Positions 1 to 8,335 of a DNA stretch of 64,000 nucleotides are shown piece after piece. Within the stretch, counting starts at the first letter, position 1, and each line of letters starts with the position of its first letter. The translations under genes and the position numbers were made by a program. Source of the DNA: Chloroflexota bacterium (GTDB lineage Bacteria; Chloroflexota; Dormibacteria; Aeolococcales; Aeolococcaceae). Where the stretch lies: assembly GCA_005880985.1 (NCBI GenBank), contig VBIQ01000005.1, positions 124,001-188,000 on the forward strand, read 5' to 3'. The notes below the pieces were generated by a model. The model was not told where the DNA came from and did no database searches. It was given only the letters and a program-made list of their open reading frames with translations.

Positions 1-1
1 C

Positions 2-1474
2 TACGCGGTGGCGGCCTACGCGCCGCTGCGCAGCGGGGTGCTGATGGCCGGCGTGCTGGCGCTGTGCGTCCCTGATGAGGACGTCGTCTCGGCCGCCGGA
101 GTGCGGATGTTGTCGGGAGTCGCGCATCTGGCCAGCCTGGCGCTGGCCAACGCCGACAACTACGGCCGCCTCCAGGCGATCGCCACCCGCGACCATCTCA
201 CCGGCCTCGCCAATCGCCGCGAGATCGACCAGCGCCTCGAGGCGGTCGCCGGCCTCCCCGTGGCCGTTCTGGCCATCGACGTCGACAACCTCAAGGTGAT
301 CAACGACACCTACGGACACGAGGCCGGCGATGCGACACTGCGGTCGGTCGCCGACGTGCTGCGCGACGGTCTGCGGGAGGGCGACGTCGCCGCCCGCACC
401 GGCGGCGACGAGTTCGTCGCGCTGCTTCCCGGTGCCGGCCAGGCCGAGGCGGTGGCGGTGGCCGAGCGCCTCTGCGCGGTGATGCAGGGGGTACCGACCC
501 CCAACGGGCTCGGAAGCATCAGCATCGGCTGCGCCTGGACCGAGGGCGACGAGCATCCCAAGTCGGTGTGGGACGCCGCCGACCTGGCGCTCTACGACGC
601 CAAGCGGGCGGGACGGAACTGCGTGCGATTCCCCGACCAGGCGACCAGCGATGCGCGCACCGAGATCCTGCAGTGGGACACGCTGCTCGAGGAGATGCTG
701 CTCACCCGCCAGGTCGTCGCCGTCTTTCAGCCGGTGGTCCGGCTCTACGACGGCGCCGCGTTCGGCTACGAGGCGCTGGCCCGGCCCGCCAACAGCGATC
801 CTGACACCAGCGTCGAGCGGCTCTTCGCCGCCGCCCAACGCCTGGGGCTGTCGCCGCACCTCGACTGGCTCTGCCGCCGCGTCGCGCTGCAGCCGAGCAA
901 CCGCCTCCCCGCCGACACCCTGCTGTTCCTCAACGTCGGCGTCTCGGCCCTGCTCGACCCGCTGCACGACATCGACCAGATGATGCTGCTGCTCCGCTGG
1001 TCGGGGAGGCGCGCCGAGGACATCGTCCTCGAGATCACCGAGCGCGAGGCGGTGCGCGACGTCAGCCGGCTGGAGACGGTGGTGGCCGCCTACCGCGCCG
1101 AGGGCTTCCGCTTCGCCCTCGACGACGTGGGCGAGGGGCATTCCACCTTCGAGCTGCTGGCGGCGGCGGCGCCCGAGTTCATCAAGATCTCCAGCCGGCT
1201 GGTGCGCCGCCACCATGTCCCCGCCGCCCGCTCGGTGATCCGCGGCATCGTCGCCTTCGCCGCCGCCAGCGGATCGGAACCGATCGCCGAGGGCATCGAG
1301 GGCAACGAGGAGCTGGAGGCGATGGCCGAGCTCGGCGTGTGCCTCGGACAGGGATATGCCCTCGGGCGCCCGGTCAACGCCGCCGATCTTCCCGCGGAGC
1401 TGCTGGCGCCGCTGACCTGGCGTCTGTCACTGCGCAGCGTCGCCGGCCACCTGAGCTCGAGCCTGAGCGCCTGA
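2..1474 (+). CDS. GGDEF-EAL bifunctional cyclic-di-GMP protein, 5' truncated
   Basis: The reading frame is open to the left edge, so the N-terminus is missing. About 55 residues that look like the tail of a GAF or similar sensor domain precede a GGDEF domain (DHLTGLANR start, intact GGDEF at about residue 132). An RxxD (REGD) lies exactly five residues before GGDEF, matching the product-inhibition I-site of diguanylate cyclases. The C-terminal EAL domain keeps the EAL glutamate (YEALARP), LFLNV, EITERE, the DD pair (LDDVGEG), the lysine of KIS (usually KID), AEGIE and GQGYALGRP. Both synthesis and hydrolysis of c-di-GMP are therefore plausible; the net activity cannot be read from sequence. 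The next gene is a CpaF-type ATPase 19 bp downstream. Confidence 0.92.
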   Translation, partial: YAVAAYAPLRSGVLMAGVLALCVPDEDVVSAAGVRMLSGVAHLASLALANADNYGRLQAIATRDHLTGLANRREIDQRLEAVAGLPVAVLAIDVDNLKVINDTYGHEAGDATLRSVADVLRDGLREGDVAARTGGDEFVALLPGAGQAEAVAVAERLCAVMQGVPTPNGLGSISIGCAWTEGDEHPKSVWDAADLALYDAKRAGRNCVRFPDQATSDARTEILQWDTLLEEMLLTRQVVAVFQPVVRLYDGAAFGYEALARPANSDPDTSVERLFAAAQRLGLSPHLDWLCRRVALQPSNRLPADTLLFLNVGVSALLDPLHDIDQMMLLLRWSGRRAEDIVLEITEREAVRDVSRLETVVAAYRAEGFRFALDDVGEGHSTFELLAAAAPEFIKISSRLVRRHHVPAARSVIRGIVAFAAASGSEPIAEGIEGNEELEAMAELGVCLGQGYALGRPVNAADLPAELLAPLTWRLSLRSVAGHLSSSLSA

Positions 1475-1493
1475 CGTCACAAAGGACTCAACC

Positions 1494-2687
1494 ATGACCG
1501 CGCCCGCCTATCTGCCTGACACTCAACCGCTTGCCGGAGCGCCGGACGCGGGGCTGGAGTCGTATCTGCGGGCGCTCGGCCCGCTGCGCCCGCTGATCGA
1601 GGACGATGGTCTCACCGAGATCATGGTGAACGGACCCGATGCGGTGTACGTCGAGGAGGGTGGCCGCATCCGACTCACCGAGGTGCACTTCGCGAGTCGC
1701 GAGGAGCTGCTGCGCGTCATCGAGTTCATCGTCAGCGCCGTCGGTCGCCGGGTCGACAGCCGCCAGCCGATCTGCGATGCGCGCCTGCTCGACGGCTCCC
1801 GGGTCGCGGTGAGCCTGGCACCGGTGGCCCTCAACGGACCGCTGCTCACCATCCGCAAGTTCGGCCGGGCTCCCTTCACCGTCGAGGATCTGATCAGATT
1901 CGGCACCCTCGGCCACGAGGCTGCCGCCTTCATCGAGGCGTGCGTGGTGGTGCGCGGCAACATCGTGATCAGCGGCGGCACCGGCACCGGCAAGACCACC
2001 CTGCTCAACGTCTGTTCCAGCTTCATCCCCCACTGGGAGCGGATCGTCACCATCGAGGATGCCGCCGAGCTGCGCCTGCGACAGGCTCACGTGTGCTCGT
2101 TGGAGGGCCGACCGGCCGACAACGACGGCAGCGGGCGGATCAGCATCCGCGACCTGGTCATCCACTCGCTGCGGATGCGTCCCGATCGCATCGTCGTCGG
2201 CGAGTGCCGCGGCGGCGAGGCGCTGGACATGCTGCAGGCGATGAACACCGGGCACGATGGTTCGCTGACCACGGTTCACGCCAACAGCCCCCGCGACTGC
2301 ATGGCGCGACTGGAGACGATGGTGTTGATGGCGGGCCTCGAGCTGCCGGTTCGCGCCATCCGGCAGCAGCTCGCGTCGGCCCTCGACCTGGTGGTGCAGC
2401 TCGCCCGGCTCAAGGACGGATCGCGGCGGGTGGTGGCGATCTGCGAGGTGCTTGGCATGGAGGGCGAGACCATCACCATGCAGGACATCTTCACCTTCGC
2501 CGCCGCCGGCACCGACGAGTCTGGTGCGATCATCGGCACCCTCAAGCCCACCGGGGTGCGTCCCCACATCCTCGATCGTTTCGAGGACAGCGGCCTGAGC
2601 GCCCCGGCCGGGCTCGCCGCCCTCTTCCCGGTGCGGCGCCGGGCGCCCCTGAGCGTCATCCCGCCGGCGCCGAGCGTCAGCCACTGA
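1494..2687 (+). CDS. CpaF/TadA-family type II/IV secretion ATPase
   Basis: This 397-residue protein of the VirB11/CpaF superfamily would power assembly of Flp/Tad-type pili or secretion from the cytoplasmic face. The N-terminal domain carries the LTEIMVNGPDAVYVE signature. The Walker A motif is GGTGTGKTT near residue 165, followed by an Asp-box-like VTIEDAAEL, a Walker B-like region (RIVVGECRGGEALDML) and a His box (GSLTTVHANSP). An AGGA ribosome site precedes the ATG. No TadB/TadC, pilin or prepilin peptidase gene is in view, so this copy stands alone behind a c-di-GMP protein. It is slightly shorter than many CpaF proteins, which reach 400-450 residues. Family assignment is firm; substrate and system are unknown. 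Confidence 0.9.
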   Translation: MTAPAYLPDTQPLAGAPDAGLESYLRALGPLRPLIEDDGLTEIMVNGPDAVYVEEGGRIRLTEVHFASREELLRVIEFIVSAVGRRVDSRQPICDARLLDGSRVAVSLAPVALNGPLLTIRKFGRAPFTVEDLIRFGTLGHEAAAFIEACVVVRGNIVISGGTGTGKTTLLNVCSSFIPHWERIVTIEDAAELRLRQAHVCSLEGRPADNDGSGRISIRDLVIHSLRMRPDRIVVGECRGGEALDMLQAMNTGHDGSLTTVHANSPRDCMARLETMVLMAGLELPVRAIRQQLASALDLVVQLARLKDGSRRVVAICEVLGMEGETITMQDIFTFAAAGTDESGAIIGTLKPTGVRPHILDRFEDSGLSAPAGLAALFPVRRRAPLSVIPPAPSVSH

Positions 2688-2717
2688 GCGGCTGCGTCGT
2701 CAGCGACGGAGCCGCTC
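2686..2717. terminator. Hairpin between convergent CpaF and CFA-synthase-like genes
   Basis: Outer arms GAGCGGCT/AGCCGCTC (8 bp) enclose inner arms CGTCG/CGACG (5 bp), separated by a G-G mismatch, with a TCAG loop. The structure begins inside the TGA of the CpaF gene. There is no T-run, so this is terminator-like rather than a classic intrinsic terminator. Confidence 0.5.
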
Positions 2718-2772
2718 ACCTCGCACCACCTCGCGCACCGCGGTGCCGATCAAGGCGGCCCGCCTTCGGTCA

Positions 2773-4125
2773 TCACGAGGCGGCGCCGGCGGCGACGCGG
2801 TGGTCCTCGGTCGCGAACACGGACCTGCCGTCGCGAGACGGCCGCACCAGCCGCTGCTCGGCGCGAAAGCCGGGTTTGGCGAAGAGCAGCTGCGCGTCGT
2901 GGATGCGACGCTCCCGGAAGGCGCCCTCGCAGTACGAGAGATAGAGCATCCAGGTGCGCCAGAAGCGCTCGTCGAAGCCGAGCGACATCACCGCCTCCCG
3001 CCGGGCGACGAGGTTCTCCCGCCACCACCGCAGCGTCTCGGGGTAGTGGGGGGTGATGTCCTCGAGATGCACCAGTCGCAGGTCGGTGACCCGAGCGGTC
3101 GACCCCACCATGGCCTCGATCGACGGCAGGCAGCCACCGGGAAAGATCACCGTGTTGGTGAAGCCGGCCGAGCTCCGCCCGCTGAGGTACAGCCGGTGAG
3201 CGATGGTGATCGCCTGGACGAGCATGGCGCCCTTGGGCCGAAGCAGCCGGCTGCAGCGGGCGAAGAAGGCGTCGAAGTACTGCCATCCCACCGCCTCGAT
3301 CATCTCGATGGACACCAGCTTGTCGAAGCGGCCGTGCAGATCACGATAGTCGCTGAGCAGCACCGTCACCCGGTCTGCGAGACCGGCGACGCGGACCCGT
3401 TCGGTCGCGAGCCGATGCTGATCGCGCGAGACCGTGGTGGTGGTGACCCGGCATCCGTACCGGGTCGCCGCGTGGATCGCGAAGCCACCCCATCCGCTGC
3501 CGATCTCCAGGACCTCGTCGCCAGGGCCCAGGTCCAGCTTGTCGCAGACGCGCTCGAACTTGGCCACGGAGGCGTCGCGCAGCGAGGCTCCGGGCGACTC
3601 GAAGACCGCGCACGAGTACGCCATGGTGTCGTCGAGCATCAGCGCAAACAGGTCGTCGCTGAGGTCGTAGTGACGGCTGACGTTATCGCGGCTGCGCCGC
3701 CGGGTGTTGCGACCGAACCAGCGCACCGCGCGCCGGGCGGGGTCGACCAGCGGCGCAGCCCGACTGCCCCAGCGGTCAACGGCATCCATGTTGAGCGAGG
3801 CGATCCGGGTCAGGGCGACCAGGTCGTCGCAGTCCCAGTCACCGGCGATGTAGGAGCGGGCGGCACCGAGGCTGCCACCGAGCAGGCCACGGTAGAAATG
3901 CGGGGAGTGGACCAGCACCGTGGCCCGGAGCCGGCCGGCGTCACCGCCGGTGCCGAAGCGGTGACGCTGTGACCCCTCAACGATAATCAGCTCGCCGGCG
4001 CCGATATGGGCCAGGGCCCGCAGGACCAGTCGCCGGGCGGCGAGATCGATCGGAGCGGCGCGAGCCGGCCGCAATCCGCTACCTGCCGCTGCCGTCACCG
4101 TCTGACCTCCGTGATCATGGTCCAA
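2773..4125 (-). CDS. Cyclopropane-fatty-acyl-phospholipid synthase family methyltransferase
   Basis: The 450-residue protein matches the CFA synthase/mycolic acid cyclopropane synthase family, which transfers a methylene or methyl group from SAM to unsaturated acyl chains of membrane phospholipids. The SAM-binding motif EIGSGWGGFA lies near residue 195. The family N-terminal region (SYIAGDWDCDDL), the NVSRHYDLSDDLFALMLD segment and the YLSYCEGAFR region near the C-terminus are all recognisable. It is longer than E. coli Cfa (about 380 residues), mainly at the N-terminus, so the first ATG may not be the true start. It converges on the CpaF gene. A related methyltransferase activity, such as tuberculostearate-type methylation, cannot be excluded. 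Confidence 0.9.
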   Translation of the reverse strand: MDHDHGGQTVTAAAGSGLRPARAAPIDLAARRLVLRALAHIGAGELIIVEGSQRHRFGTGGDAGRLRATVLVHSPHFYRGLLGGSLGAARSYIAGDWDCDDLVALTRIASLNMDAVDRWGSRAAPLVDPARRAVRWFGRNTRRRSRDNVSRHYDLSDDLFALMLDDTMAYSCAVFESPGASLRDASVAKFERVCDKLDLGPGDEVLEIGSGWGGFAIHAATRYGCRVTTTTVSRDQHRLATERVRVAGLADRVTVLLSDYRDLHGRFDKLVSIEMIEAVGWQYFDAFFARCSRLLRPKGAMLVQAITIAHRLYLSGRSSAGFTNTVIFPGGCLPSIEAMVGSTARVTDLRLVHLEDITPHYPETLRWWRENLVARREAVMSLGFDERFWRTWMLYLSYCEGAFRERRIHDAQLLFAKPGFRAEQRLVRPSRDGRSVFATEDHRVAAGAAS

Positions 4126-4262
4126 TCTCGGGACCTGGATGGTACGGCGCCCCGTGACACCGGACCAGGATGCCAGGACCGGGCCGTGTAACCGTCTGGG
4201 GTATCCCCCCAGAGGGGTGGCGCGACCGCAACACGCAGCGTGCAGAAGGAGGGAGTCAGGTG

Positions 4263-4691
4263 ATGATGCGGTGCTGGCTCGACCGGAGGGGGTATCGCGC
4301 GGGGGCGCTGACCATCGCGGCGGGGGTGGCGCTCATCGCCTGCGGTGGCAGCAGCTCCTCCAGCGGCGGCGGCGGCGAGACGCTGCAGCTGACGGCTCGC
4401 AACTTCAGCTTCAGCCCGACCTCGCTCAACGTCAGCCCCGGCGCCCAGGTGACCGTCACCTTCAAGAACGACGGCACCACCGAGCACTCCTTCACCGCGT
4501 CCGCGGTCAACACCGAGGTCGAGGCCGATGCAGGCGCCACCAAGACCGCGAGCTTCACCGCTCCGCAGTCGGGAACGGTCTCCTTCCACTGCAAGTATCA
4601 CCCCAGCCAGATGCAGGGGCAGATCGTGGTGGGCAGCGGCGGCGGGCAGGCACCGGCGACCACATCGACATCGGGAGGCGGGGGCTACTGA
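4263..4691 (+). CDS. Cupredoxin-domain (plastocyanin-like) lipoprotein
   Basis: The small secreted protein (about 142 residues) begins with a signal peptide ending in LIAC, a lipobox, followed by a Ser/Gly linker. The rest is a single blue-copper domain. Ligands are visible as the His of TEHSF and the Cys, His and Met of CKYHPSQM, the canonical C-x2-H-x3-M spacing of a type 1 copper site. It is therefore probably a membrane-anchored electron carrier or copper-binding protein. The ATG was chosen because AAGGAGGG (4246-4253) sits about 9 nt upstream; a GTG at 4260 and an ATG at 4266 are alternatives. The tail is a Gly/Ser/Thr-rich linker. The electron-transfer partner is not in the window. Confidence 0.88.
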   Translation: MMRCWLDRRGYRAGALTIAAGVALIACGGSSSSSGGGGETLQLTARNFSFSPTSLNVSPGAQVTVTFKNDGTTEHSFTASAVNTEVEADAGATKTASFTAPQSGTVSFHCKYHPSQMQGQIVVGSGGGQAPATTSTSGGGGY

Positions 4692-4721
4692 GCCTCGGGG
4701 AGGACCAGGTCGCCGGGGGAG

Positions 4722-4832
4722 TTACTGACGCGCCGCCATCCGGGCGTACGCGGCCACGCCGAGCACGATCACGAGGAGGATGACGACGTAGAGGGCGATG
4801 TGCTTGGCACCGAGCATGGACGCAATCATCAT
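4722..4832 (-). CDS. Small single-span membrane peptide (36 aa)
   Basis: This short frame opens with two ATG codons and encodes one hydrophobic helix (HIALYVVILLVIVLGVAAYA) flanked by a short N-terminus and a basic end (RMAARQ). It fills part of a gap between the cupredoxin gene and the next clear gene. No good ribosome site precedes it, and it might be fortuitous. The membrane-helix composition and placement favour a real small protein. Function unknown. Confidence 0.35.
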   Translation of the reverse strand: MMIASMLGAKHIALYVVILLVIVLGVAAYARMAARQ

Positions 4833-4877
4833 GGCGGGCAGTCTAGACGCTGGGACCGCCGGTGAGGCGACCGGTGG

Positions 4878-5102
4878 TCAGCGCTCCGGGGTCGAGAAGG
4901 CCTCGATCACCCACTCGGGAACGAGCAGGCCGCCGTCCTCGGCGTAGCGGTGGCGCCACCCGAACAGCCGCCGCCCCAATCCCCTCCCGAGCCTGCCCAG
5001 GCGCCCGCGAAGCCAGTCTCCGACCACCGATCCCGGGCTGTAGCAGCGGCCGCAGGCGCAGTGGCGGTCGGGATGGCACGGGGCAGACGCGGCGAACACC
5101 AT
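4878..5102 (-). CDS. Small cysteine-rich basic protein, unknown
   Basis: A 74-residue frame contains a CHPDRHCACGRCY cluster near the N-terminus (Cys/His spacing suggesting a metal or disulphide site). A basic, tryptophan-bearing middle follows, then an acidic, aliphatic C-terminus ending VIEAFSTPER. I do not recognise the family. The ATG is chosen as the first one before the Cys cluster; no strong ribosome site is seen. Its presence in an otherwise gene-free stretch and the non-random Cys spacing are the only support. Confidence 0.4.
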   Translation of the reverse strand: MVFAASAPCHPDRHCACGRCYSPGSVVGDWLRGRLGRLGRGLGRRLFGWRHRYAEDGGLLVPEWVIEAFSTPER

Positions 5103-5336
5103 GTGACCAACGCTAACGAAGCCGTCCGGCCGTTCTTGCACGCCCGGGTCACAGCCGAACCAGGACCTGCCCAGGGGACACCACCACCCCGGCGGATGCG
5201 ATGTGGTCAGTGAGCTGCATCGCCGTGCGCCAGACGTGGCCTCGAGGAACTCGTAACCGAACCCACCATCCGAGCTTGTACCGGTTGGTGGACGCCGCTG
5301 TGGCGTCACCGTGTTGGAGGAGGTTGCAAGACCGCC

Positions 5337-6005
5337 ATGACTCAAGTCGCCGGACGACTCTCGGCCCACCCAGAGCGCGCCGCCCCCACTGTCTCAGCCC
5401 CGATGGGGGCGGTGCCGGCGATGGTGATCGCCGATCCCGCACCACTGGGGCTGGCCGCCTTCGGCATCACCATCCTGTGTCTGTCAGCCGTCTACTCCGG
5501 TTGGATCGGCGCCGCCGCCACCACCGGAGTGCTGGCGCTCGCCATCCCCTTGGGAGGCGTCGCCCTGGGACTGGCCGGCATGTGGGCGTTCCGCCGTGGC
5601 ACCACCTTCGTAGCCACAGCATTCACCAGCTACGGGGCCTTCTGGATCAGCTTCTATCTCCTCGTCAACTTCTATCTCGGCGGTATCAGCGCCGCCGGGG
5701 GCGCAGGGGTGGCGAGCCAGTTCCTCGGTCTCTACCTGCTCGCCTGGGGCATCTTCACCAGCTACATGCTGCTGGCGTCGCTGAGCTCGGGCAGGGCGAT
5801 GACCCTCGTGTTCGTCCTGCTGACCCTCACCTTCTTCATGCTGGCAGCGGGTGAGTGGGCCAACCCCGCCATCGGCAGCCGGGGGGAGACGCTCCACCAC
5901 ATCGGCGGCTATCTGGGCATCGCCACCGCGGTCGCCATGCTCTACGGGTCGTTCGCCGAGGTCACCAACGCCAACTTCAAGCGGGTCATCCTTCCCACGT
6001 TCTGA
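5337..6005 (+). CDS. GPR1/FUN34/YaaH (SatP) family acetate/succinate transporter
   Basis: This 222-residue integral membrane protein has six predicted helices. The family signature is seen as DPAPLGL near residue 30 (NPAPLGL in most members, so Asn is Asp here). The conserved WGIFTSYM and HIGGYLGI motifs are also present. Members form hexameric acetate or succinate-acetate channels in the cytoplasmic membrane. A GGAGG lies about 13 nt before the ATG. It is followed by a strong hairpin and then the erythrin gene on the same strand. The substrate is inferred from the family. Confidence 0.9.
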   Translation: MTQVAGRLSAHPERAAPTVSAPMGAVPAMVIADPAPLGLAAFGITILCLSAVYSGWIGAAATTGVLALAIPLGGVALGLAGMWAFRRGTTFVATAFTSYGAFWISFYLLVNFYLGGISAAGGAGVASQFLGLYLLAWGIFTSYMLLASLSSGRAMTLVFVLLTLTFFMLAAGEWANPAIGSRGETLHHIGGYLGIATAVAMLYGSFAEVTNANFKRVILPTF

Positions 6006-6017
6006 AAACATATGCGC

Positions 6018-6048
6018 AGCCGGCGGCCGCACCTCGCGGCTGCCGGCT
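6018..6048 (+). terminator. 13-bp hairpin after the acetate transporter gene
   Basis: Arms 6018-6030 and 6036-6048 pair over 13 bp with one G-T wobble around a 5-nt ACCTC loop, starting 13 nt after the stop codon. No T-run follows. It probably separates the transporter transcript from the erythrin gene. Confidence 0.6.
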
Positions 6049-6107
6049 CGGCCCGCTACTCGGGGGCCGGGACCACGCTGACCGTTTGACCGAGGAGGCA
6101 CCGACCG

Positions 6108-6533
6108 ATGCCGCGTCTGAAGGGCAGCCAAACGGAGCGCAACCTGCTGGAGGCCTTCGCGCGGGAGGCTCAGAACAACCGGCGCTTCCTCTACTTCGCC
6201 CGCCGCGCCGACGTGGAGGGGCACGCCGACGTGGCCCGTCTCTTCCGCGACGTGGCCGAGGGAGAGACGGGCCACGCCTTTGGTCACCTGGAGTTTCTCG
6301 AGGAGACCGGCGACCCGATGACCGGCACCCTGCTGTCCGACGTCGCCGCCACCCTGCGCAGCGCCATCGAGAGCGAGACCCACGACCAGGCGCAGCTGTA
6401 TCCGTCGTTCGCGGCCACCGCCCGCGAGGAGGGAATGGTCGAGGTGGCGGAATGGTTCGAGCTGCTGGTCCGGGCCGAGACCGCCCACCTCTCGGCGCTG
6501 ACGAGGGCGCTCGAGCTGCTCCAAGGGCGGTGA
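6108..6533 (+). CDS. Rubrerythrin-like diiron protein lacking rubredoxin domain (erythrin)
   Basis: The 141-residue protein matches the ferritin-like four-helix half of rubrerythrin: the opening LKGSQTERNLLEAFAREAQ resembles the rubrerythrin N-terminus. Iron-ligand positions appear as E and ExxH pairs (AEGETGHAF, then ESETHDQ and RAETAHL). The C-terminal rubredoxin CxxC domain is absent. Members reduce peroxide or store iron in the cytoplasm; peroxidase activity here would need another electron donor. GAGGAGG precedes the ATG at good distance. It is convergent with the MFS gene. Confidence 0.85.
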   Translation: MPRLKGSQTERNLLEAFAREAQNNRRFLYFARRADVEGHADVARLFRDVAEGETGHAFGHLEFLEETGDPMTGTLLSDVAATLRSAIESETHDQAQLYPSFAATAREEGMVEVAEWFELLVRAETAHLSALTRALELLQGR

Positions 6534-6545
6534 GCAAGAGCGGTC

Positions 6546-7814
6546 TCAGCGGACCGAGCGGATCCGGCTGACGAACACCGTGCCGAGCACGAAGAAGACC
6601 GCCGCGCTGCCGAAGACGACCCGGTAGCCGCCGGTGCCCGACGGCCCGTTGACGGCACCGAGCACGTAGCCCGCGATGGCCGGCACGATGCTTCCGGGCA
6701 GGGATAGAGCGACGTGGAACAGGCCCATGTCCTTTGCGCCGGCGCCGCGGTCGGGGAGGGTGTCCACCGCCAGCGCCCAGTCCACCGCCGTGTAGAGCCC
6801 GTAACCGATGCCGTAGACCCCTCCCATGATCAGCACCAGCGCAAGCGCGGACGGGTAGAGGGCGATGAACGCGATCGCCACCGCCGCCTGGATGCCACCG
6901 CTGGCATAGACGAATCGCTTGCGACCCTGGCGGTCCGAGAGCCGGCCGCCCAGCAGCCCACCGGGCATGGCCAGGGCCAGCACCAGCAGCAGCCAGACGG
7001 CGTTGAACTTCTCCGGGTGAGCCACGTGGGCCACGTCTCTGAAGAAGTACTGGGTGAACGGCGAGACCGCGCTGATCCCGGCGGTGACCATCAGCCGGGT
7101 CAGCACCACCCATCCGAAGTCCCCCCGCAGCATGGGGCCGAGGAAGTCCTTGATCCGCCTCCCCCACCGGGCAGCAATCCGCGGCGGCGACGGCGCGTTG
7201 ATCCCCTCGCCGGCGGCCGCCCATAGCGCCGGTACCATGGAGACGACCAGCAGCAGGCCGATCACCGAGTACGTCGCCTTGGTGCTCAGCAGGACGTTGG
7301 CCCCCAGACCGGCGGCGCTGCCCAGGAGCAGCATGACGGAGAGCATCCCGCTGGCGTTGCCGACCTCGTGGGCGGGGACCACGTCGGGGATGAGCGCACT
7401 GTAGGCTGCGGCTCCGGCGTTACTGCAGAATTGGACCAGAACGTAGCCGAGCAGCAGTTGAGGATACGACCTGGCCGTGGCCATCACTCCCAGGCTGACC
7501 ACGGTGCCGACGGTCCCGGCGACCATGATCGGGCGGCGCCTGCCCCACGGCGTGGTGAGGCGGTCCGACCACGCCCCGACCAGGGGCGGCACGGTCACAG
7601 CGAAGACTGCGCCCGCGGCCAACAGCAAGCCCTGCGCCATCGGCTGGCGATCGTGGGTCACCAGGTCTGAGATCTGCGACGGGGCGAGGTTCGCGCCGAC
7701 CGGAGTGAAGAGGGCGTAGAGGCCGAACCAGTAGGCGGCCAGCGCGGTGTGGTGGAGGCGGCGCGCGCGGGTCAGGGGTTCTTCAGCAGGGAGATCAGCC
7801 GCAGCGCGAGCCAC
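6546..7814 (-). CDS. MFS transporter
   Basis: A 12-helix major facilitator protein (about 422 residues from this start). The loop motif between helices 2 and 3 is seen as GAWSDRLTTPWGRRRP, and its mirror in the second half as GGRLSDRQGRKRF. The overall arrangement resembles sugar or SLC45/GPH-like members, but the substrate cannot be assigned. The frame extends to 7862; I prefer the GTG at 7814 because the longer form overlaps the upstream gene by 91 bp. It follows the MDMPI/SCP2 gene on the same strand, suggesting cotranscription. Confidence 0.87.
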   Translation of the reverse strand: MARAAADLPAEEPLTRARRLHHTALAAYWFGLYALFTPVGANLAPSQISDLVTHDRQPMAQGLLLAAGAVFAVTVPPLVGAWSDRLTTPWGRRRPIMVAGTVGTVVSLGVMATARSYPQLLLGYVLVQFCSNAGAAAYSALIPDVVPAHEVGNASGMLSVMLLLGSAAGLGANVLLSTKATYSVIGLLLVVSMVPALWAAAGEGINAPSPPRIAARWGRRIKDFLGPMLRGDFGWVVLTRLMVTAGISAVSPFTQYFFRDVAHVAHPEKFNAVWLLLVLALAMPGGLLGGRLSDRQGRKRFVYASGGIQAAVAIAFIALYPSALALVLIMGGVYGIGYGLYTAVDWALAVDTLPDRGAGAKDMGLFHVALSLPGSIVPAIAGYVLGAVNGPSGTGGYRVVFGSAAVFFVLGTVFVSRIRSVR

Positions 7815-8290
7815 GGTCGCCGGCCCCAGGCGATCATCTGGCCGCGAAGCGCCGGCCCCCACTGCCCGACGCGGCGGTACCCGGCGAGCAGGAAGGCGGC
7901 GGGATCGGCCGACACGTGACAGTCAACCCTGCGCTCCGAGGGCGCCTCGATCGTCAACGACTCGTGATCGATCACGTAGTAGTGGCGCGAGCCGCCGCGG
8001 ACGCGGACATCGAAGCACGCGGACAGTCCCGCGGCCGCCTCGGAGTCGAGGTAGGCCTGAAGGTGCGCGGCGTTGAAGGCGGCGATGTCGAGATCCGGCG
8101 CCGGCGCCCCACGACCCTCGACCATCGCCGTCTCGACGTCGATGATCTCGGTGACGTGCGCCGCCGTCTCGGCCACCGTCCAGGACCCGATGGCGCCCGC
8201 CGAGGGAGTGCGCGCCGAGCGCAGCAGTTGGGTGAGCTGCCGGCAGGCTGCCAACACCGCCGCCGCTCCCCTCTCGACGTCGACCGGCAT
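7772..8290 (-). CDS. MDMPI_N/DinB-like and SCP2-like domain protein
   Basis: This 172-residue protein has an N-terminal helical-bundle segment with the WTVAETAAHVTEI motif of the mycothiol-dependent maleylpyruvate isomerase/DinB superfamily. An SCP2-like sterol-carrier fold (HESLTIEAPSERRVDCHVSADPAAFLLAGYRR) follows. This pairing is common in actinobacterial-type proteins of poorly defined function, often thiol-dependent or lipid-binding. A clear GGAGG (GGAGGATCACC then ATG) fixes the start. The 3' end overlaps the MFS gene. Confidence 0.75.
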   Translation of the reverse strand: MPVDVERGAAAVLAACRQLTQLLRSARTPSAGAIGSWTVAETAAHVTEIIDVETAMVEGRGAPAPDLDIAAFNAAHLQAYLDSEAAAGLSACFDVRVRGGSRHYYVIDHESLTIEAPSERRVDCHVSADPAAFLLAGYRRVGQWGPALRGQMIAWGRRPWLALRLISLLKNP

Positions 8291-8335
8291 GGTGATCCTC
8301 CGTGCCCCGCCTTGCGCGGAGCCCTCGCCCCGAGG

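Noticed and set aside
7814-7862. Longer N-terminus for the MFS transporter
   Set aside because: It would overlap the upstream gene by 91 bp and adds residues with no membrane or conserved character; GTG at 7814 is preferred, though not certain.
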